Assembly (NCBI GenBank): GCA_025449115.1
Contig: JAHLKC010000035.1
Coordinates: forward strand, 124,001 to 188,000
Source: Chytridium lagenaria
Taxonomy: Eukaryota; Chytridiomycota; Chytridiomycetes; Chytridiales; Chytridiaceae
Length of the DNA: 64,000 bases
Direction of reading: 5' to 3'
In this document: positions 12,312-24,470 of the stretch, in pieces
Position numbering within the stretch: the first letter of the stretch is position 1
Layout: each line of letters opens with the position of its first letter
Program-made: the position numbers and the translations under genes
Notes under the pieces: model-generated
The model's input: only the letters and a program-made list of their open reading frames with translations
Told to the model about the DNA's origin: nothing
Database searches by the model: none

Positions 12312-15300
12312 TTAGGAGGGGAAGAGGTGGACGCATTGCCAAGGAGTGCGGTGAACTGGAGGGGCTTCATCTAGGGTTGCTATTTGCTGTTCAGCAGAAT
12401 GGGATGGGTGGACGAAATTAGCATGCTGGCTGGGTGGAGAGGGCTTGGAAGCCCTTTGTGTTGTCAAAGTGAACAGCAGGTCTCTGTCCTTTGATGTCGG
12501 TAAAGCGATTGGTGATTGCAATACCATTTTGGTATATCACTCAACAAGTGCGTTACAGATTTGCAATGTGGGTATTAACAAACCCATCAAGGATGATTTT
12601 AGTGTTGCTTAAATAATTAACTCCAGGGGGATTCTGGAATAAAGATTGGACGGACCGAAAGATCATGATGTATTGCCTATGCTTTGGATAAGATGCAAGT
12701 TCTTGCCCCACATTCTTGTAGGAAAACTGACGGGTGCTGCTGCTGTTGGATTCAGCTTTCAAATCTACTTGAGCCAATTGACCACGCAAGCTTCTCTTGT
12801 AATCAAGCATTGCCCTTGGAACAAAGCCAATTGTGCAACTCTCAAACCCTCCTTCCACCTTAACCACTTTCACCACCGCTTCTTCTTTTTCTTCTATGTT
12901 CAGAATAGAATCAATCTGGAAGTGCATCAGGTTGCCACCCTAGGCTTGTGAAAACTATGAGGACTTGGCCTTCATATGGACTTGGTTTGTTGTTGAGGAT
13001 AGGGATGAATGGGCCCTAGCATCAGCTTTTACAATAGACTTTGTCACTTTCTGTCGCACATATGTATTACATGGGTCAAAAAAATGCCTGACAAGATCCA
13101 GCTGGCAGCAACATGGGTGCTAAGCAGGGAGTATACTGCCGGTTTACTGCCGGTTTACTCCAAGCAGCTAAAGTTTAAATGCAGTCAGAGAATATATTAG
13201 CCAATCAAAGATTTGAATATATGAGTCATTGTTTTATTGGTTCACAAACACCTGCAAATGGCAGCAAAATGTCTGCCAATTCTGTTTGAGGCAGATGGAT
13301 CGCAGCTGGATGGCAGCTGGATGGCGTCTGGACAGCAACTGGTGGCAGAGTTCCACAAGGCTTTTGTGAATATATTAATGTATTACTTAATTTTGGGCTG
13401 TCACTTTAAACACTGTAAACATTCACTTTGTCTTTTGCTTCTTGGACACCTTTCTGCTTCATACTGTCCATGCTGCTACTGACCCCTCCGCTAATGTGAC
13501 ACTCACTCTTGATTCCTCAACGTTATCCCTGTCATCAACACTTCCCCCGTCTTCTTTAACCTTCCTCGTTTTGTTTGTTGTAACTAACAAAGTGTGATTA
13601 TTACTACTGTCATTAAGACTACCTTTAGGCGGCGGATCAAGTACGGATTGGTATGGAGAAACAGGATCCAGGTGGTCGCATTGATTGGAGCAACAGTTGC
13701 AATGTCTCTTTGTTAGCCTCTTCAGCGTGTTAGGTTTCAAGCGCCTTATATTGTTGACCTTACCTTTTGGACATGTGCATTGCTGTTTGTCGAGACGCTG
13801 TCCGAAGCTATACTTTTTGTGGTGAGGTCCATGTAACAGGGTAGTAAGATGTCTTGAGGCAGCAAATTGGATAACAAAGGTTCTGTGTGGAGTGGTAATA
13901 AGATTATCCTTCTCATTCATATCTTCAGGCCTTAAAAAGTGACTTGCTAGAAGGGAAATGATATGTACCTAGACGCATCATCCTTAAACCGTTCAGTTAC
14001 AGCATTAGGAAACAAAGGCCATATTAAATTCAACTACAACATCATGAACGGAGACGCTTTACAAAATAGCTTGATGCTGTGAGCTTTCAGAGCCCGCCCA
14101 CTGAGAAGAATTCTTAAATGAATAATGTCTTGAGGTACCATGAAACACATGGTAGAATTGACTTTCTTTCCCAAGTAATTTGCATTTCCCATTGGCACCA
14201 CCAGGAAGTGAATCCATGACAAAAAAGAAAAATCAAACACAGTCTCTAAGGAACGCTTTCTGCATTTAGTCAGTCACAATATTGACCGGAACACTGCAAC
14301 CTGGCCATTTTTAAATTCTCTGAAATCCTTGTAATCTCTTGAGCAACTCACGGTCTCAAAATGGTTGTCCAGTTATCCCTTGGCTGATTGTAAGATTATC
14401 CATCATATCTTGAGGTAGTCTGTGTAATATGCCATATCAACAGGGCCCCCAAGCTCATGGCATATAAATGACAAGGCTGCTGTGCGTGAAGTGAGGGAGA
14501 GAGTTCACATACTTCAATTCTTACCAGTATATCCACAACAATTATCCAAACGTCTGCAAACATAAGATATTTACTCCCCTCAGTTTTAAAAAGTATTCCC
14601 TTGGAAAGCTCATCAAGATCTTGAGTAAATAATGCAACCAAGCGTCAATGCCCTGCATGGTCACGAGAATTGCTTTTCAACAGCAAAACAGGTAGGACTG
14701 GCAACGATTTTGGCGGCCCCTAAGCTCACGCCCAATGTCTCCAGCAGTCACCATAAAAACCAGATACTTTAGGTCTTACTTTCCTAGACCTTTCCACCCA
14801 AACTCGTTGTTGTAGGAGTAGAGATGCAGAAATAAAGGTTGAAAGCCGTTTCAAACAGCGTCATCACAATTGCCGCGCCAAATTCTTCTGCTTCTTTGAA
14901 GTGACTCAACCCAAACATGACTGAAGACGCTCCCCACTTCCTGCACTATTTTGTCAATACGTTCTTGTAACAACTGATTTGTTGTCAGGTAAGGCAACGT
15001 TGAATTGTTGTTGACATTTATTAATTCTTGCCGCAACACAGGAGAGGAGAGCCAGACACGGATAACAGTGGAAATTGGAAAATAAGAAACAATGGGCTGA
15101 TTTTTTGCAGCATTAGATTTGACTGTGTCCAACTTGAAGAATGCGGTAAGTGGGTAAAGAGAGGTTTTGCGACCAGCCTGTTTTCTTCTCCATGAGAGTT
15201 TGGCACCTCTTTGGAGGTAGTTTCAAAGGTAAAGCAAAGGAAAAAGCAACTAATTCTGCCACAAAGAGGAAATCCAGCAGTTCGATCTGCTGTACCTGCA

Positions 15301-15331
15301 GTTCAAAGAGCTGTGTTGTTAAGTAGGCCAT
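12312..15331 (-). pseudogene. cluster of decayed minus-strand transposon-type ORFs
   Basis: Several open minus-strand pieces are separated by stops and frameshifts: 12553..12927 (GFVPRAMLDYKRSLRGQL block), 13459..13920 (with a cysteine cluster CTCP...HCNCCSNQC), 14396..14641 and 14851..15132. The mixed composition suggests real but degraded protein-coding ancestry. The cysteine cluster and the setting fit large fungal DNA transposons. I cannot assign a family with certainty, nor show that the pieces belong to a single gene. Confidence 0.35.
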
Positions 15332-15475
15332 TTGGTGCAGCGATCCGAATGTCTTTGGGTGAATATGGTTTTGCTATCAGTACATCCATCCGTCCAGAAG
15401 AACCATATTATCGCAGCAAATACCTCGAAAAGTCGTTGTACAAGCTCCAGCACCTGAAATTGTAAGGGATGCGGA

Positions 15476-16274
15476 TTGACCGTCACCACCCCATCACCGT
15501 TGTTGGATCCTCCTCTTCCAGTATCCCAGCCTCTTCCTCTCCCACCACCATTGTCAGGGCTCCCACGCACTGTTGCCCCATACAGCGACAATAACGAGAG
15601 GTCTCTAGTCCCTGTGATGCCTCAAGTTGCACGCCAAACCAGAAAAACTGCAACTCCTCTCCGGAAACCACGAAAATCAAGAGCCCAACCATGCAGGTGC
15701 CAGCACGTATTTTAGCAGCCCCTGGAGTAAATGATCTTCCTCCCCTGGTTGCAGCGGCAATGACCTTAGCTCCATCTGTACCAGAGGAGCAAGATGAGAT
15801 CCAGATTGACGATCAAGTCCGCCAATTATTTAATTCAGCATTGAGACGTACCGCACAATCTCCTGCAGCTGTACCCTCGACGAATTTGACACGCCGGAAT
15901 TACGACAGCTTGTGGCAATCACCCAGCAACAGCTTGCAGAGGAAGCTGTTTCAGCGGAAGTTATTCGGTTAGCCTCAGCAATTAGGCCTGCAAACACGTT
16001 ACTTTCTTACAACAAGAAGCAAGAGGAATGGGCTCGCTGGTGTGATCGCGAGTATCCCAACATACCAGGTCGCTACCTCGTTACTTCCAGCAAAATGGTG
16101 TGTTTCCTTCGACAAGAAGTTTGCAATCGGAAAAAAAAAACGCGAAAAAGAAATGCTGCAGGAGAAGCCTGATGGACAGCAGCACACTGAGAAAGCGACT
16201 GCTGCGCAAGGGTGTGTGGCATATCAACGTATGAGCAGTATTTGGCAGCTTTGAGCGATTTGTGGAAAGCACAG
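15476..16274 (+). pseudogene. Crypton-type tyrosine recombinase fragment (N-terminal DNA-binding half)
   Basis: A Pro-rich leader (15476..15715) is followed by a Gln/Glu/Ala-rich helical section and then the signature of Crypton and Ndc10-like proteins at about 15985-16130: RPANTLLSYNKKQEEWARWC, then VTSSKMVCFLRQEVCNRK. The next conserved block, GISTYEQYLAALSDLWKAQ, ends at 16274 just before a GTTAGT donor. Between them the frame is broken at a poly-A run (16130-16140), and another break lies near 15890. The catalytic recombinase domain (R-H-R-Y) is not found downstream, because an LTR retrotransposon begins at 16.4 kb. The family assignment rests on remembered family motifs. Confidence 0.6.
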
Positions 16275-16384
16275 GTTAGTGGCTATTTGTAATTACCGCG
16301 TAAAATGTGTTCCATTTATATTTTTATTCTAATATTATTTATGTTAGACCATTAACGTTCGAATCCTGGGAAAAACTCACGCAT

Positions 16385-16420
16385 GTGTAGGGTTACGGAG
16401 CTCAAATGTAATTTAAATAT
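16385..16420 (-). repeat. inverted terminal fragment of a copia LTR
   Basis: The sequence TGTAGGGTTACGGAGCTCAA followed by an A/T-rich tail is the reverse complement of the 3' end of the LTR-A family (compare 16785-16816 and 35775-35806). It abuts the start of a plus-strand LTR at 16421, giving a back-to-back LTR junction. Confidence 0.65.
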
Positions 16421-16816
16421 CGTTGGGTTTTTCATCTTTCTATTTTGTTTTACTCACCCACATTTGTATTTTGTCTAAGTTGTTCTTCCCCAAACTTTGC
16501 TTTATCTACGCGTTAATTAAGTTTTGAGTTGATCAGTTGTATTGAGCTCCTCATTCCATTTGAGGATGCGTTAATCCCTAAACTTTATTGTTTTACGTTT
16601 AGTTTATGATACGTAAATGGAGGGATTTAAGGGTCATGAGTTCTGTTGTAAATCCCCACCCTCTACATGTGTTGCAAAAAGTAGTTAATATTAATATATG
16701 GAAGTTTCATAGTTATCAGCTCCCTGTCACCTCTGGAGACTCCATCACCATTTTATAGTTTAATTCACTTTATTAATTCATTATATTTAATTACAGTTGA
16801 GCCCCGTAACCCCTAC
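16421..16816 (+). mobile_element. Ty1/copia LTR, family A
   Basis: About 396 bp closely matching the solo LTR at 35409..35806 along its full length, ending GAGCCCCGTAACCCCTACA. Its left terminus reads CGTTGGG rather than TGTTGGG, so the terminal T is mutated. It is followed by gag-like coding sequence, so it is probably the 5' LTR of a truncated element. Confidence 0.8.
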
Positions 16817-16819
16817 ATC

Positions 16820-17095
16820 AACACGAGAAGGACGAAAGAGACGACAAACCTGTAATGTTTGATGGCACACAGTTCCACATCTGGAAGTACCGCATGATTG
16901 GGTACTTGAAAGGCAAAGGCCTTTGGAAGATCGTTGATAAGGGCCGGACGCCCTCTCTGAGGGAAGAAGCTGGACAGCACAACCTGACTGGAGACATCAT
17001 CATGCTTATGACAAAGCTGGATACTTCCGAACGTATTGAGGAAGTTATTGCGATGATGCGGCAAGTGGCACCTCCGTTCCAGAGCGAAAGATGAA
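16820..17095 (+). pseudogene. copia gag fragment
   Basis: The open frame starting with ATG at 16855 begins MFDGTQFHIWKYRMIGYL and continues KGKGLWKIVDKG. This matches the N-terminus of the gag at 31319..32188 (KFDGQDFHIWKRQMTTYL), the standard copia gag start. It stops at 17095 and no pol follows, so the element is truncated. Confidence 0.65.
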
Positions 17096-17228
17096 AACCG
17101 AAACAACTGGGCCTTCTCGTTCCGCTCAAGGTCATCATCATTTGGCTTCTAAAATGGCTACCAGGCAGTAGGTTCTTAAACGCGTGTTTGTTGTTTAATT
17201 CGTATTTCAAAGCATCCTGGAAATCGCA

Positions 17229-18560
17229 TTGCAAAGCCGGAAGTTCAACTCTAAGGAGAAGGATGGCATCAGCCAGCTGATGTCTCTGAAGGGCCAGTTC
17301 ACTTGGACAAAGTTGATGGAGCAGCTCCCCAGCTGTGTTGATGATAAGGCTGTTGCAATGTCAATCAAATCAAAGTTAAGCGAAGTATTATCAGTCTGTA
17401 GGTTGTCATTATTAATGGTTGAAGATTAGGGAACAGTATCAGACAGCCTTCAGAGCGGCCTTCTCTACAGCTCCAAGCACGCATGTCAAGGGCTATTACG
17501 TTGACGAGCGAAACAGAATTCATATTTTGTGGAAAGATGAAGAAGAGGTAATTCAACTTTTGCTTGCTCTATCTTTAAAAGTCCTATCCAAGACGTCGCA
17601 AAAAGTATTGGAGGCTGAAGTGATGACGAGGGTCGGCCGAAGTATGTCCCAAAATTGAAGATTACTTTGAAGAGGGATGAAGGCGATACGGAGGCTCCGC
17701 CCGAGAAACATAAGTGTAATTTTTTCCTGCAACAGTTGATTCTAATTGTGCTTGGAATAGATGAACTTCAACGAGAGAAAGATCAGCCACGCCTGATACG
17801 AGCAAGGGAAAGGAGAGGAGACCTAGTAGGGACGAGCAATCTGCCACTACGTCTAAGGAAACCGCTGCTTCACCCAAACGAGTCAGTCCAAAGGAAAGAG
17901 TAAGTGTGAACACATTTTTATATAACCTCACCCGGGGTACGGCTGGCAGTGTACTGGCGCATGCGGCGTTGTTAACTACCAGCATCTAACCTATTCTTTT
18001 CTCATAAAGCCGTCAAAGAATTTTCGACAACTTCACCAACATCACCTAGAACACTTAGAGATAGGGGTAAGCGTTGATTATTTAAAGGAAACGGCTGTTG
18101 AAATAGGTATCGTTCAATATACCAGTCTAACCTATTTGCCTTTACCTAAAGCTGTCAAGGAACCTTCCGTCTCGGTGAGTCACGTCACCGACATCACCGA
18201 CATCTCCAAGAACACTTAGAGATAGGGGTAAGCGTTGATTGGTTTAGAGGAAAATTGCTGAATCGTTAAAACTGACTGTTTTCGAATTGGTGTTATCGCA
18301 TTCTTTTCTCTTCAATGGTTGAAAAAACTAGGCCAAAAAAAGGGTACATTATTACATTTTCTTTTTTGAATTTTCCTTTTGTTTAATAATTTAAACTTAT
18401 TTACTACCATGTCAAACGGTAGCGTTGAATAGTAATGCTGTCGATACCAACAGTATCGGTAGTTTATCATGGATTTCTAATTAGAATAATTTTCTTTGTA
18501 ACTAGGTGAGGAAGCGGCTACCAAGGTGAAAGGCAAAGCGGTCAAGAAGGTGAAGATTTT
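17229..18560 (+). pseudogene. multi-exon gene remnant of unknown function with a duplicated mini-exon
   Basis: Open pieces joined by plausible introns: 17229..17395 (KKFNSKEKD-type acidic-basic block), 17440..17560 (STHVKGYYVDERNRIHILWK) and a Ser/Lys/Pro-rich stretch at 17780..17900 (TSKGKERRPSRDEQSATTSK) ending at a GTAAGT donor. Two near-identical small exons follow (about 18008-18068 and 18150-18228), then a lysine-rich piece at 18507-18550 (GEEAATKVKGKAVKK). It may be the N-terminal half of the cysteine-cluster gene that follows. Function not recognised. Confidence 0.35.
17985..18250 (+). repeat. tandem duplication of a mini-exon with flanking intron
   Basis: Two units of about 130 bp (from about 17985 and 18122) share TCTAACCTATT.....TTT at the left, AAAGC.GTCAA.GAA in the middle and AACACTTAGAGATAGGGGTA then AGCGTTGATT at the right. 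Each unit would encode an AVKE.S.T-type peptide flanked by splice sites. Confidence 0.65.
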
Positions 18561-19129
18561 TTTTTTCTCGTACGATCCACAACAATAGTATCATAAAACA
18601 ACGACAATTAATAAAAAATTGAGGAAAAACACATCCGTCAGCACGCAGGACTACAGCCATTAACGAGCGTAGTCCGGTGATAACTGCAGTAGTCGTCGTG
18701 CTACTCCTCATTATATGCAGGACAACACTTTTTTGTACTTACCACAACAGTACTTACAAATAAAGCACGGATAAATAAATTTTAATTACAGCACGGATAA
18801 TATAATTGAAACCATAAGGACAGTATAATAGAACATATCCGTCACCACGGCGGTACTACCGCTCAAAACACCTGTATGATGGCCTCAGCACTTGTAGTAT
18901 AGCGTAAGCTGTAGACGGGACTCACTTGCTTTAACTGATACGTCTATAGCTCTGATGCCGATCGTTGCAAAGTTTTAATTGAGTACAAGGAGAGAATTCT
19001 AAATTTTGAGACTTTAACGGCACCACGGCCAAAAGATGATTTTATATTGCAAGACTACCAACGTGAGCCAAAGATAACTCAAGTAACCTGATTCCTCCTT
19101 TCGTTAACTAACTTTAAAGAAAACAAAAT

Positions 19130-20700
19130 TTGTATGCGGGTGAAGAATTAGAACGAATTGAATGCAACTGCTCTCGAGCAATTGCTGGGTGCATTCATAA
19201 AGATGCTATTCCTTTTGTCCGGCACCATATTCGCCACCCTATGGGTAGGTTGTCCAATTTCTGTCAAAGTAGTTCTGACGTCTACTGGCGTATGCGGCGG
19301 TTTGTCAACGTTTTTGGGAGACAACCGCCGCTAACGCTTGTATACGTTTCAAAGTCATTTGCAATCATATAATTGGCGGCAGTTTACGAGAGTATACGTC
19401 TGATACAGTCTTTATTATACTTTATACAACTATAGATAATGACCCCGTCATTGGATTACACTTCACCCCAAAATACAAGATATTCGCTGTTTTGGATGAT
19501 GCAATCTCATTAGGCTCTCAGTGGGTTATAACGCGTCTGTTTGTCAACAGCAATCGCAAGGTCTCATTCCATTGTCAAGGGATCCGATGCAGAAACGGCA
19601 AGATTGATGTGAACCCATGCCGTCACATAGAAATACTAAGAATGGCCGATCCTGTTAACCTCAGTTTCTCTGTCAGTGCGGTCGCTCAAGAAGATTATAT
19701 TAAAGACTCATCCATATCGTGGAAGCCTATACCACCACCTTTTTCATCGCTTATCACTTTGGAAAATCTAAGGGAGAAGATCTTTGGCCGCAAAGAGTTT
19801 TCAGAGCAGCGGAGGCGGCATTCAGAACTCCGGGCGCAGTGTTTTACCTTGAAAACGACTCGCAGTGTATATGTGGGTTGAAAATCACTGATTGCACTTC
19901 TCCAAGAAGACTGCGTTGGTCAAAACTCTACGATGAAAATGGGGCCGTGACGTGCTTTGTTGAAACCGCGAAGTGCACCCAATGCCCTTCACGTTCCAAC
20001 CGGTACATTGGGCCCGACCTAGGGAATCTCGGCATCTTCAATAAGAACAACTTCTGCCTCGTCACCCATTTTTTTTTGGACAAGATCACGGAACTTATAA
20101 CCTCAACGACATTCTCATTTTACGTCTACCACAAGCATCTTAAATCTAACTACAATGAGTACGGGGCTGGTAAATGTCATATTCCCCCACCTTCTCCAAA
20201 AGTTATATCATCAGTAAGTTATTGTCTTTTTATCATATACTGCAGTACAGAACTTAGGGTCGCCGTTGGCGCGCGTAGGCCTGGCTTTTTTGTAGGGTTA
20301 ACCCAATTTTCGATTAGATTTGGTTTGCTTTTCGTGTGCGGCAAGATCTTACATTGAATATTCAGTGTCATTTTGTAAACGTGACGGTTATGATTTGGTA
20401 GCTTGCGACGGAATCAGTATTGGTTATCAGGAGGACAAACGAACTCAGTCACTCCGACCACCTACTACTTTAGAAACGTCAAGTACTCAAAACAGGACAG
20501 TACAGTACATTCGAGGAAAACAAGGGTAGACTGAGAAACGTGAGTCTAACAGAAACCTACAGTTTGTTACCAATCGTGAGGATAGAGAGGCAGGACGAAC
20601 TTTTTGCAAGTTGTATAAAACGGCATCTTCTCGAATTAGCTCAGAGTTATTACAAAGTGGGCAGGCGTTGTGTCGTCGTCTGCACAAGCATTGGAACAAA
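19130..20700 (+). pseudogene. cysteine-cluster protein of the kind associated with KDZ transposons
   Basis: Exon-like pieces: 19130..19250 (CNCSRAIAGCIHKDAIPF), then 19440..19740 with a C-x4-C...C-x-H pattern (FHCQGIRCRNGKIDVNPCRH). A block at 19719..20200 holds CICG, then CFVETAKCTQCPSRSNRY and GIFNKNNFCLVTHFFLDKI, and a piece at 20340..20480 carries DGYDLVACDGISIGYQEDKR and LRPPTT. This order of cysteine clusters ahead of a DG motif resembles the CxC-type proteins described with KDZ transposases in fungi. Frames are interrupted and no transposase catalytic core is identified. The assignment is from remembered motif style, not a search. Confidence 0.45.
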
Positions 20701-21472
20701 TTTCGAAATTCATTGAATTTATTCTGAATGGAAATAGATGGACTAAGGCCGAATTTGAGTCATTGAGAGTACTTTTGAAGGTGGTGAGTGTTAGAGTAAA
20801 CCTTGCCTCGAAACTAAACACAAAGTAAGGTCTTTTGCGAGCAGTCGGTTGTTACAATTATAATTCCCACTGGACGTGAATGCCTCCAAAATTGTCTCGC
20901 TGGTCATCGTTACCCACTGCAGAGCGACTGGAACTGATCGACGACCTTCGGCAACACCTACCAAGTTTTGGCAACGTTCTGTTCCAAGTCATTGTTGTAG
21001 GCAACGACTTGTTTTTTCACCCTGAATTTGTGGATCTTTCGGTTTGGTTACGCGACCGGGTAACAATGTAATGAATCTGCATAGCCCCCTCGTAAGGTAA
21101 AAAGACTCCTGCCGTGCAAAGTCCCTAACAATAGTATAGACAGGCTCATTTTACTTCCTACCTGAGATGAGGCAACGGCCACAATATAAAAATTTAGGGC
21201 GCGCCGACAACCTACCAAGTCGTACTTACAGTAACACGTCGAGTAAGCCCTCCGGCTGTCCAAAGTACTATGAAAGACAGCGAAAGGCAAAATCCCTGAC
21301 AGCGGGGGCTATGGTTTTCTTATGTCGCCATAGATTCTATATTGGCTTTCATATGTTCCCTTCTGCTGAGGGCATAAATGATGTGTTTTCTACAATCCTT
21401 ACCAGGTATTATTTAGTTTACATCTGCTGAAAAAGAAATGCGTTAAACTTTTTAGATTTGAGACTTGTCCCT
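20700..21472. other. decayed transposon-derived sequence
   Basis: Only short frames occur, for example 20880..21071 (LSRWSSLPTAERLELIDDLR), which may be a tail of the preceding gene. The region ends at the first family-B LTR. Confidence 0.4.
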
Positions 21473-21963
21473 TGTTGGGTTTCGCTCACTTGACTCACGA
21501 GGACGCGTCAGGATCACTCGCACCATTAGTCCGCGGCGTCGGGCGCAACACTAGAGTGCTCTGGAATTTACGCGTCGTTAGAGTTGAGCGCGAACGCGCC
21601 CATTGGACTTCTCATTTACATTCTGGACTCATTTTAATTTCCCACTTTGATTTACCTTCCTTGATTGGTTTATTTTCTTTATGCCAGTTTAATTATAATT
21701 CTACCTGTTTGTGATTGGACATTCCCTTCTAGCCTTTATTCCCTTTGTTCCCGTCAAGGCCCTCTGATTTGTTTATCTTTGTAGTGGAGAGTTTAACGCG
21801 TGAGTGTACGCGTCTCCGATAGGTTTACCTTTGTGTTGTCTTTCCTCTTTACTTGTTCGTTTTGTTTCAGTATTTAAAGACTCGTGTGTTGAGTCGAAAT
21901 AAATTAAGAACGTTGTTCGAGCAAAAGTGCGTTTAACTTTGTTTTAATTGAGCCCCGTGAACA
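21473..21963 (+). mobile_element. Ty1/copia LTR, family B, copy 1
   Basis: A 491-bp LTR bounded by TGTTGGG and GTGAACA, with a leader beginning ACAAGTATTCAACA immediately after it. That leader matches the leader beside the minus-strand LTR at 32.2 kb (ACAAGTACTCAACA), so this is a 5' LTR in plus orientation. The flanks (TCCCT left, ACAAG right) show no target-site duplication, so it is not a simple solo LTR. Confidence 0.85.
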
Positions 21964-22139
21964 ACAAGTATTCAACATCTCTTATAAATTATAAGAAAAG
22001 ACACATATTTGTTGTCCAACAGACACTGAGAAGAGACACAATAGACATGTTTTAAATTTTACTTTTGATGACACCGACCTCTTACACCGAACGTGATTTT
22101 GTTGTTGTCTTTTTTTTAACGTGCATATCCTAAGTTGCA

Positions 22140-24470
22140 ATGAATGCCACAACAGAGCGCAACTTCTGCAAAGGGTTGCTGCCGAGGACCAAGGAATTCA
22201 ATTGATGTTTTCTATGGCTGAACTTCAGCTCCTCCTAATGAGCTCCAAAGGGTGCCATTTTCAAGCAGTGCGAATAATAAGAAGACCATTGCTTACATGA
22301 TGACATCCCTTCACATTGGGAAGCTGTTTTTGTTGACGAGTATCTGGAACATGGCCAAACCACGAAGCACTAACTTGGATGCAAACGCAAAGAAAGCATT
22401 ATGGTGGACTCGCTGCAAAGCAGTTTCAGGTTACAATCTTTATTCTGCTTTATAGCTGTTAACAAGTGTTAGGTTTTTAAACACGTTTACAAGAGAAAAT
22501 CCTGTAGTTAGTCTTCGCAAGATGTACGTCAGGTTTAACGAGATTCGAAAACCAATTTTGTTGAACTTCCGTTCTACATTAACTAACAAATCGCGAAACG
22601 GTTATTGCCTCTTTAAAGACTCATGAATTAGAGGAACTGCATGATCTAGAAGATTTACTTTTGGTTGGATTTAAGTCAGAGCATGGGGAAAGATGGGATA
22701 CGAAGGAAGAGTGTGTGAAGTATTAGCGGATGCTATCATCAGTAACTACATGTTTTGCGTTAATAATTAACTTTTATCGTAGGGTTCAAAAATAGAAACA
22801 ACAAGCATCATGTTGGTCTGCAACAAAAATCTGGTGCAAACGAGAGGATTAGGAGACAGCCAGACTTAGGTATGATGTTTACACAGTTAGTACCTTACAT
22901 GATTTTCAGTTGCAACACAAATCCATGTCAACTCCGTTCAGCGCCAAAACATGACAGAGATTACAGAGGCCAAAGATGTTACCCCTACAACCAGTTCCTG
23001 CACTAAAGAAGCTTCTAACCAGGTAGTGAAGCTCGCATCAACTGAAGATACTGCAAAACTACCACGGTAACGCTGTTTTATCTTTAATATTCATCTTCTT
23101 TCACTGACATTTTTGCCAGACGCTCCTCCAATCTTCAGGGACATCAAATGCAGCATTGGATCCCAGCAAGTATCTCAACTTGATGGAATCGTCACCATCT
23201 CCTACTGTTCCTGCAAGGACCATGATGGAAGCATACAAGAGAATCCCTTGACTACGTCAACGACAACAACGTCCAACGAAGATCCTATTGGCGCCTCCAA
23301 AAGCACCAGTTCAGGCGGAGCACGAAGCTCAACTTGGTATGGTCAATCAACTTGAACCCAACGATGATGATTACGACGTCGACATCGAAATGGTTTCTTT
23401 AGACTTGCAGTCGAAGGACAGGGACTTAGGAAAACATACCATTCCTGTGAAGGAAAGGAGAAAGATTAGTTGACAGTGTTGCTGGGAGCCGAAAAGTTAA
23501 TGTTCGCTTCCAAATCCATGGTTACAGCAGCGTAATCTGCGCTTCAGTGTTATCAAAAGACGGCAAAATAGGTATGTTCTCCAAAGTCTCCTTCATCAGT
23601 TCACAAAACTCCATCAGTGCTACTTTATTGCCTTTTTTTCTTATAAGCGTTTTTCTGATGTTCCTTTCAGTATATAAGGATGATGCGTTTGCGGTCGCTC
23701 ACCGTTTGATTGATAATGTGGGCTCGGTGCTGTTTGATGGAGATCCTTCATTTGTTGATATTGCGGATATACTTTTGTCAACAACAACACTGGAGAAATG
23801 CAATATGACACAAACGGCGAGGTTCCTTTTCAAAAGGATGCTCTTCTTAAAGTTTTCATAATACTGAGGAAGTCCGGTACGCTAATTCACTTCTGTGCCT
23901 TTATGAGTTAACCGATCTTCCGTACTATTGTTGTCACATTTTTTTTAAGCAGTAAAGGGCAGTGCGGAACTGACATATCCAAGCACAAGCCTGATAAGTC
24001 ACATGGCAAGATGAAAGAGCTCGACTCTGGCAGCAGGCGCCTTTCCCAAGGTCGAGGTCGCTTGTCAAGCAGTGAAAGCCGGAAACCCTCGCGCAAACGG
24101 CATCGATCTGACAAAGTTTCTAAGCTGATGTCATCTGATGACGATGACTACAATTCGGATCATTCTGAAGATTTTTTCATAGTGCACCTAGTTCACCACC
24201 CGCCGACAACATACAAGACGAGGCTACATCAGCATCCGATCAGTCTACTGCGAATGCTTCATCGAGTGATGAGGAATTTACGTCTTCATCAAAGGAGTTT
24301 TTTAAAGCATCTCGAAAACGGCAATTGAAAGATTCTTCGCAATACAACCACAAGAAAGTCAACCGACGGAAGGACGCAAGGAAGTTGTCGGGAAATTGTC
24401 TTCAAAGAATGTTACCAAGCAGACTATACATCAAATGATGAAACTGGGGAAAGCATTCTGGAGGCTTACA
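22140..24470 (+). pseudogene. unknown multi-exon gene trapped in the repeat, copy 1
   Basis: Same gene as copy 2 at 26940-29300 but with more frame-breaking indels. For example it lacks an A in CTCCT(A)CCTAATG, lacks a T in CAGTT(T)TCAGG, and has missing bases in CATTAA(T)CTAAC and AAGTA(T)TTAGCGG. Recognisable pieces are 22252..22455, 23113..23473 (acidic, with YDVDIEMVSLDLQSKDRD), 23700..23870 and the Ser/Arg/Lys-rich tail near 24011..24330. See copy 2 for the description. Confidence 0.5.
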
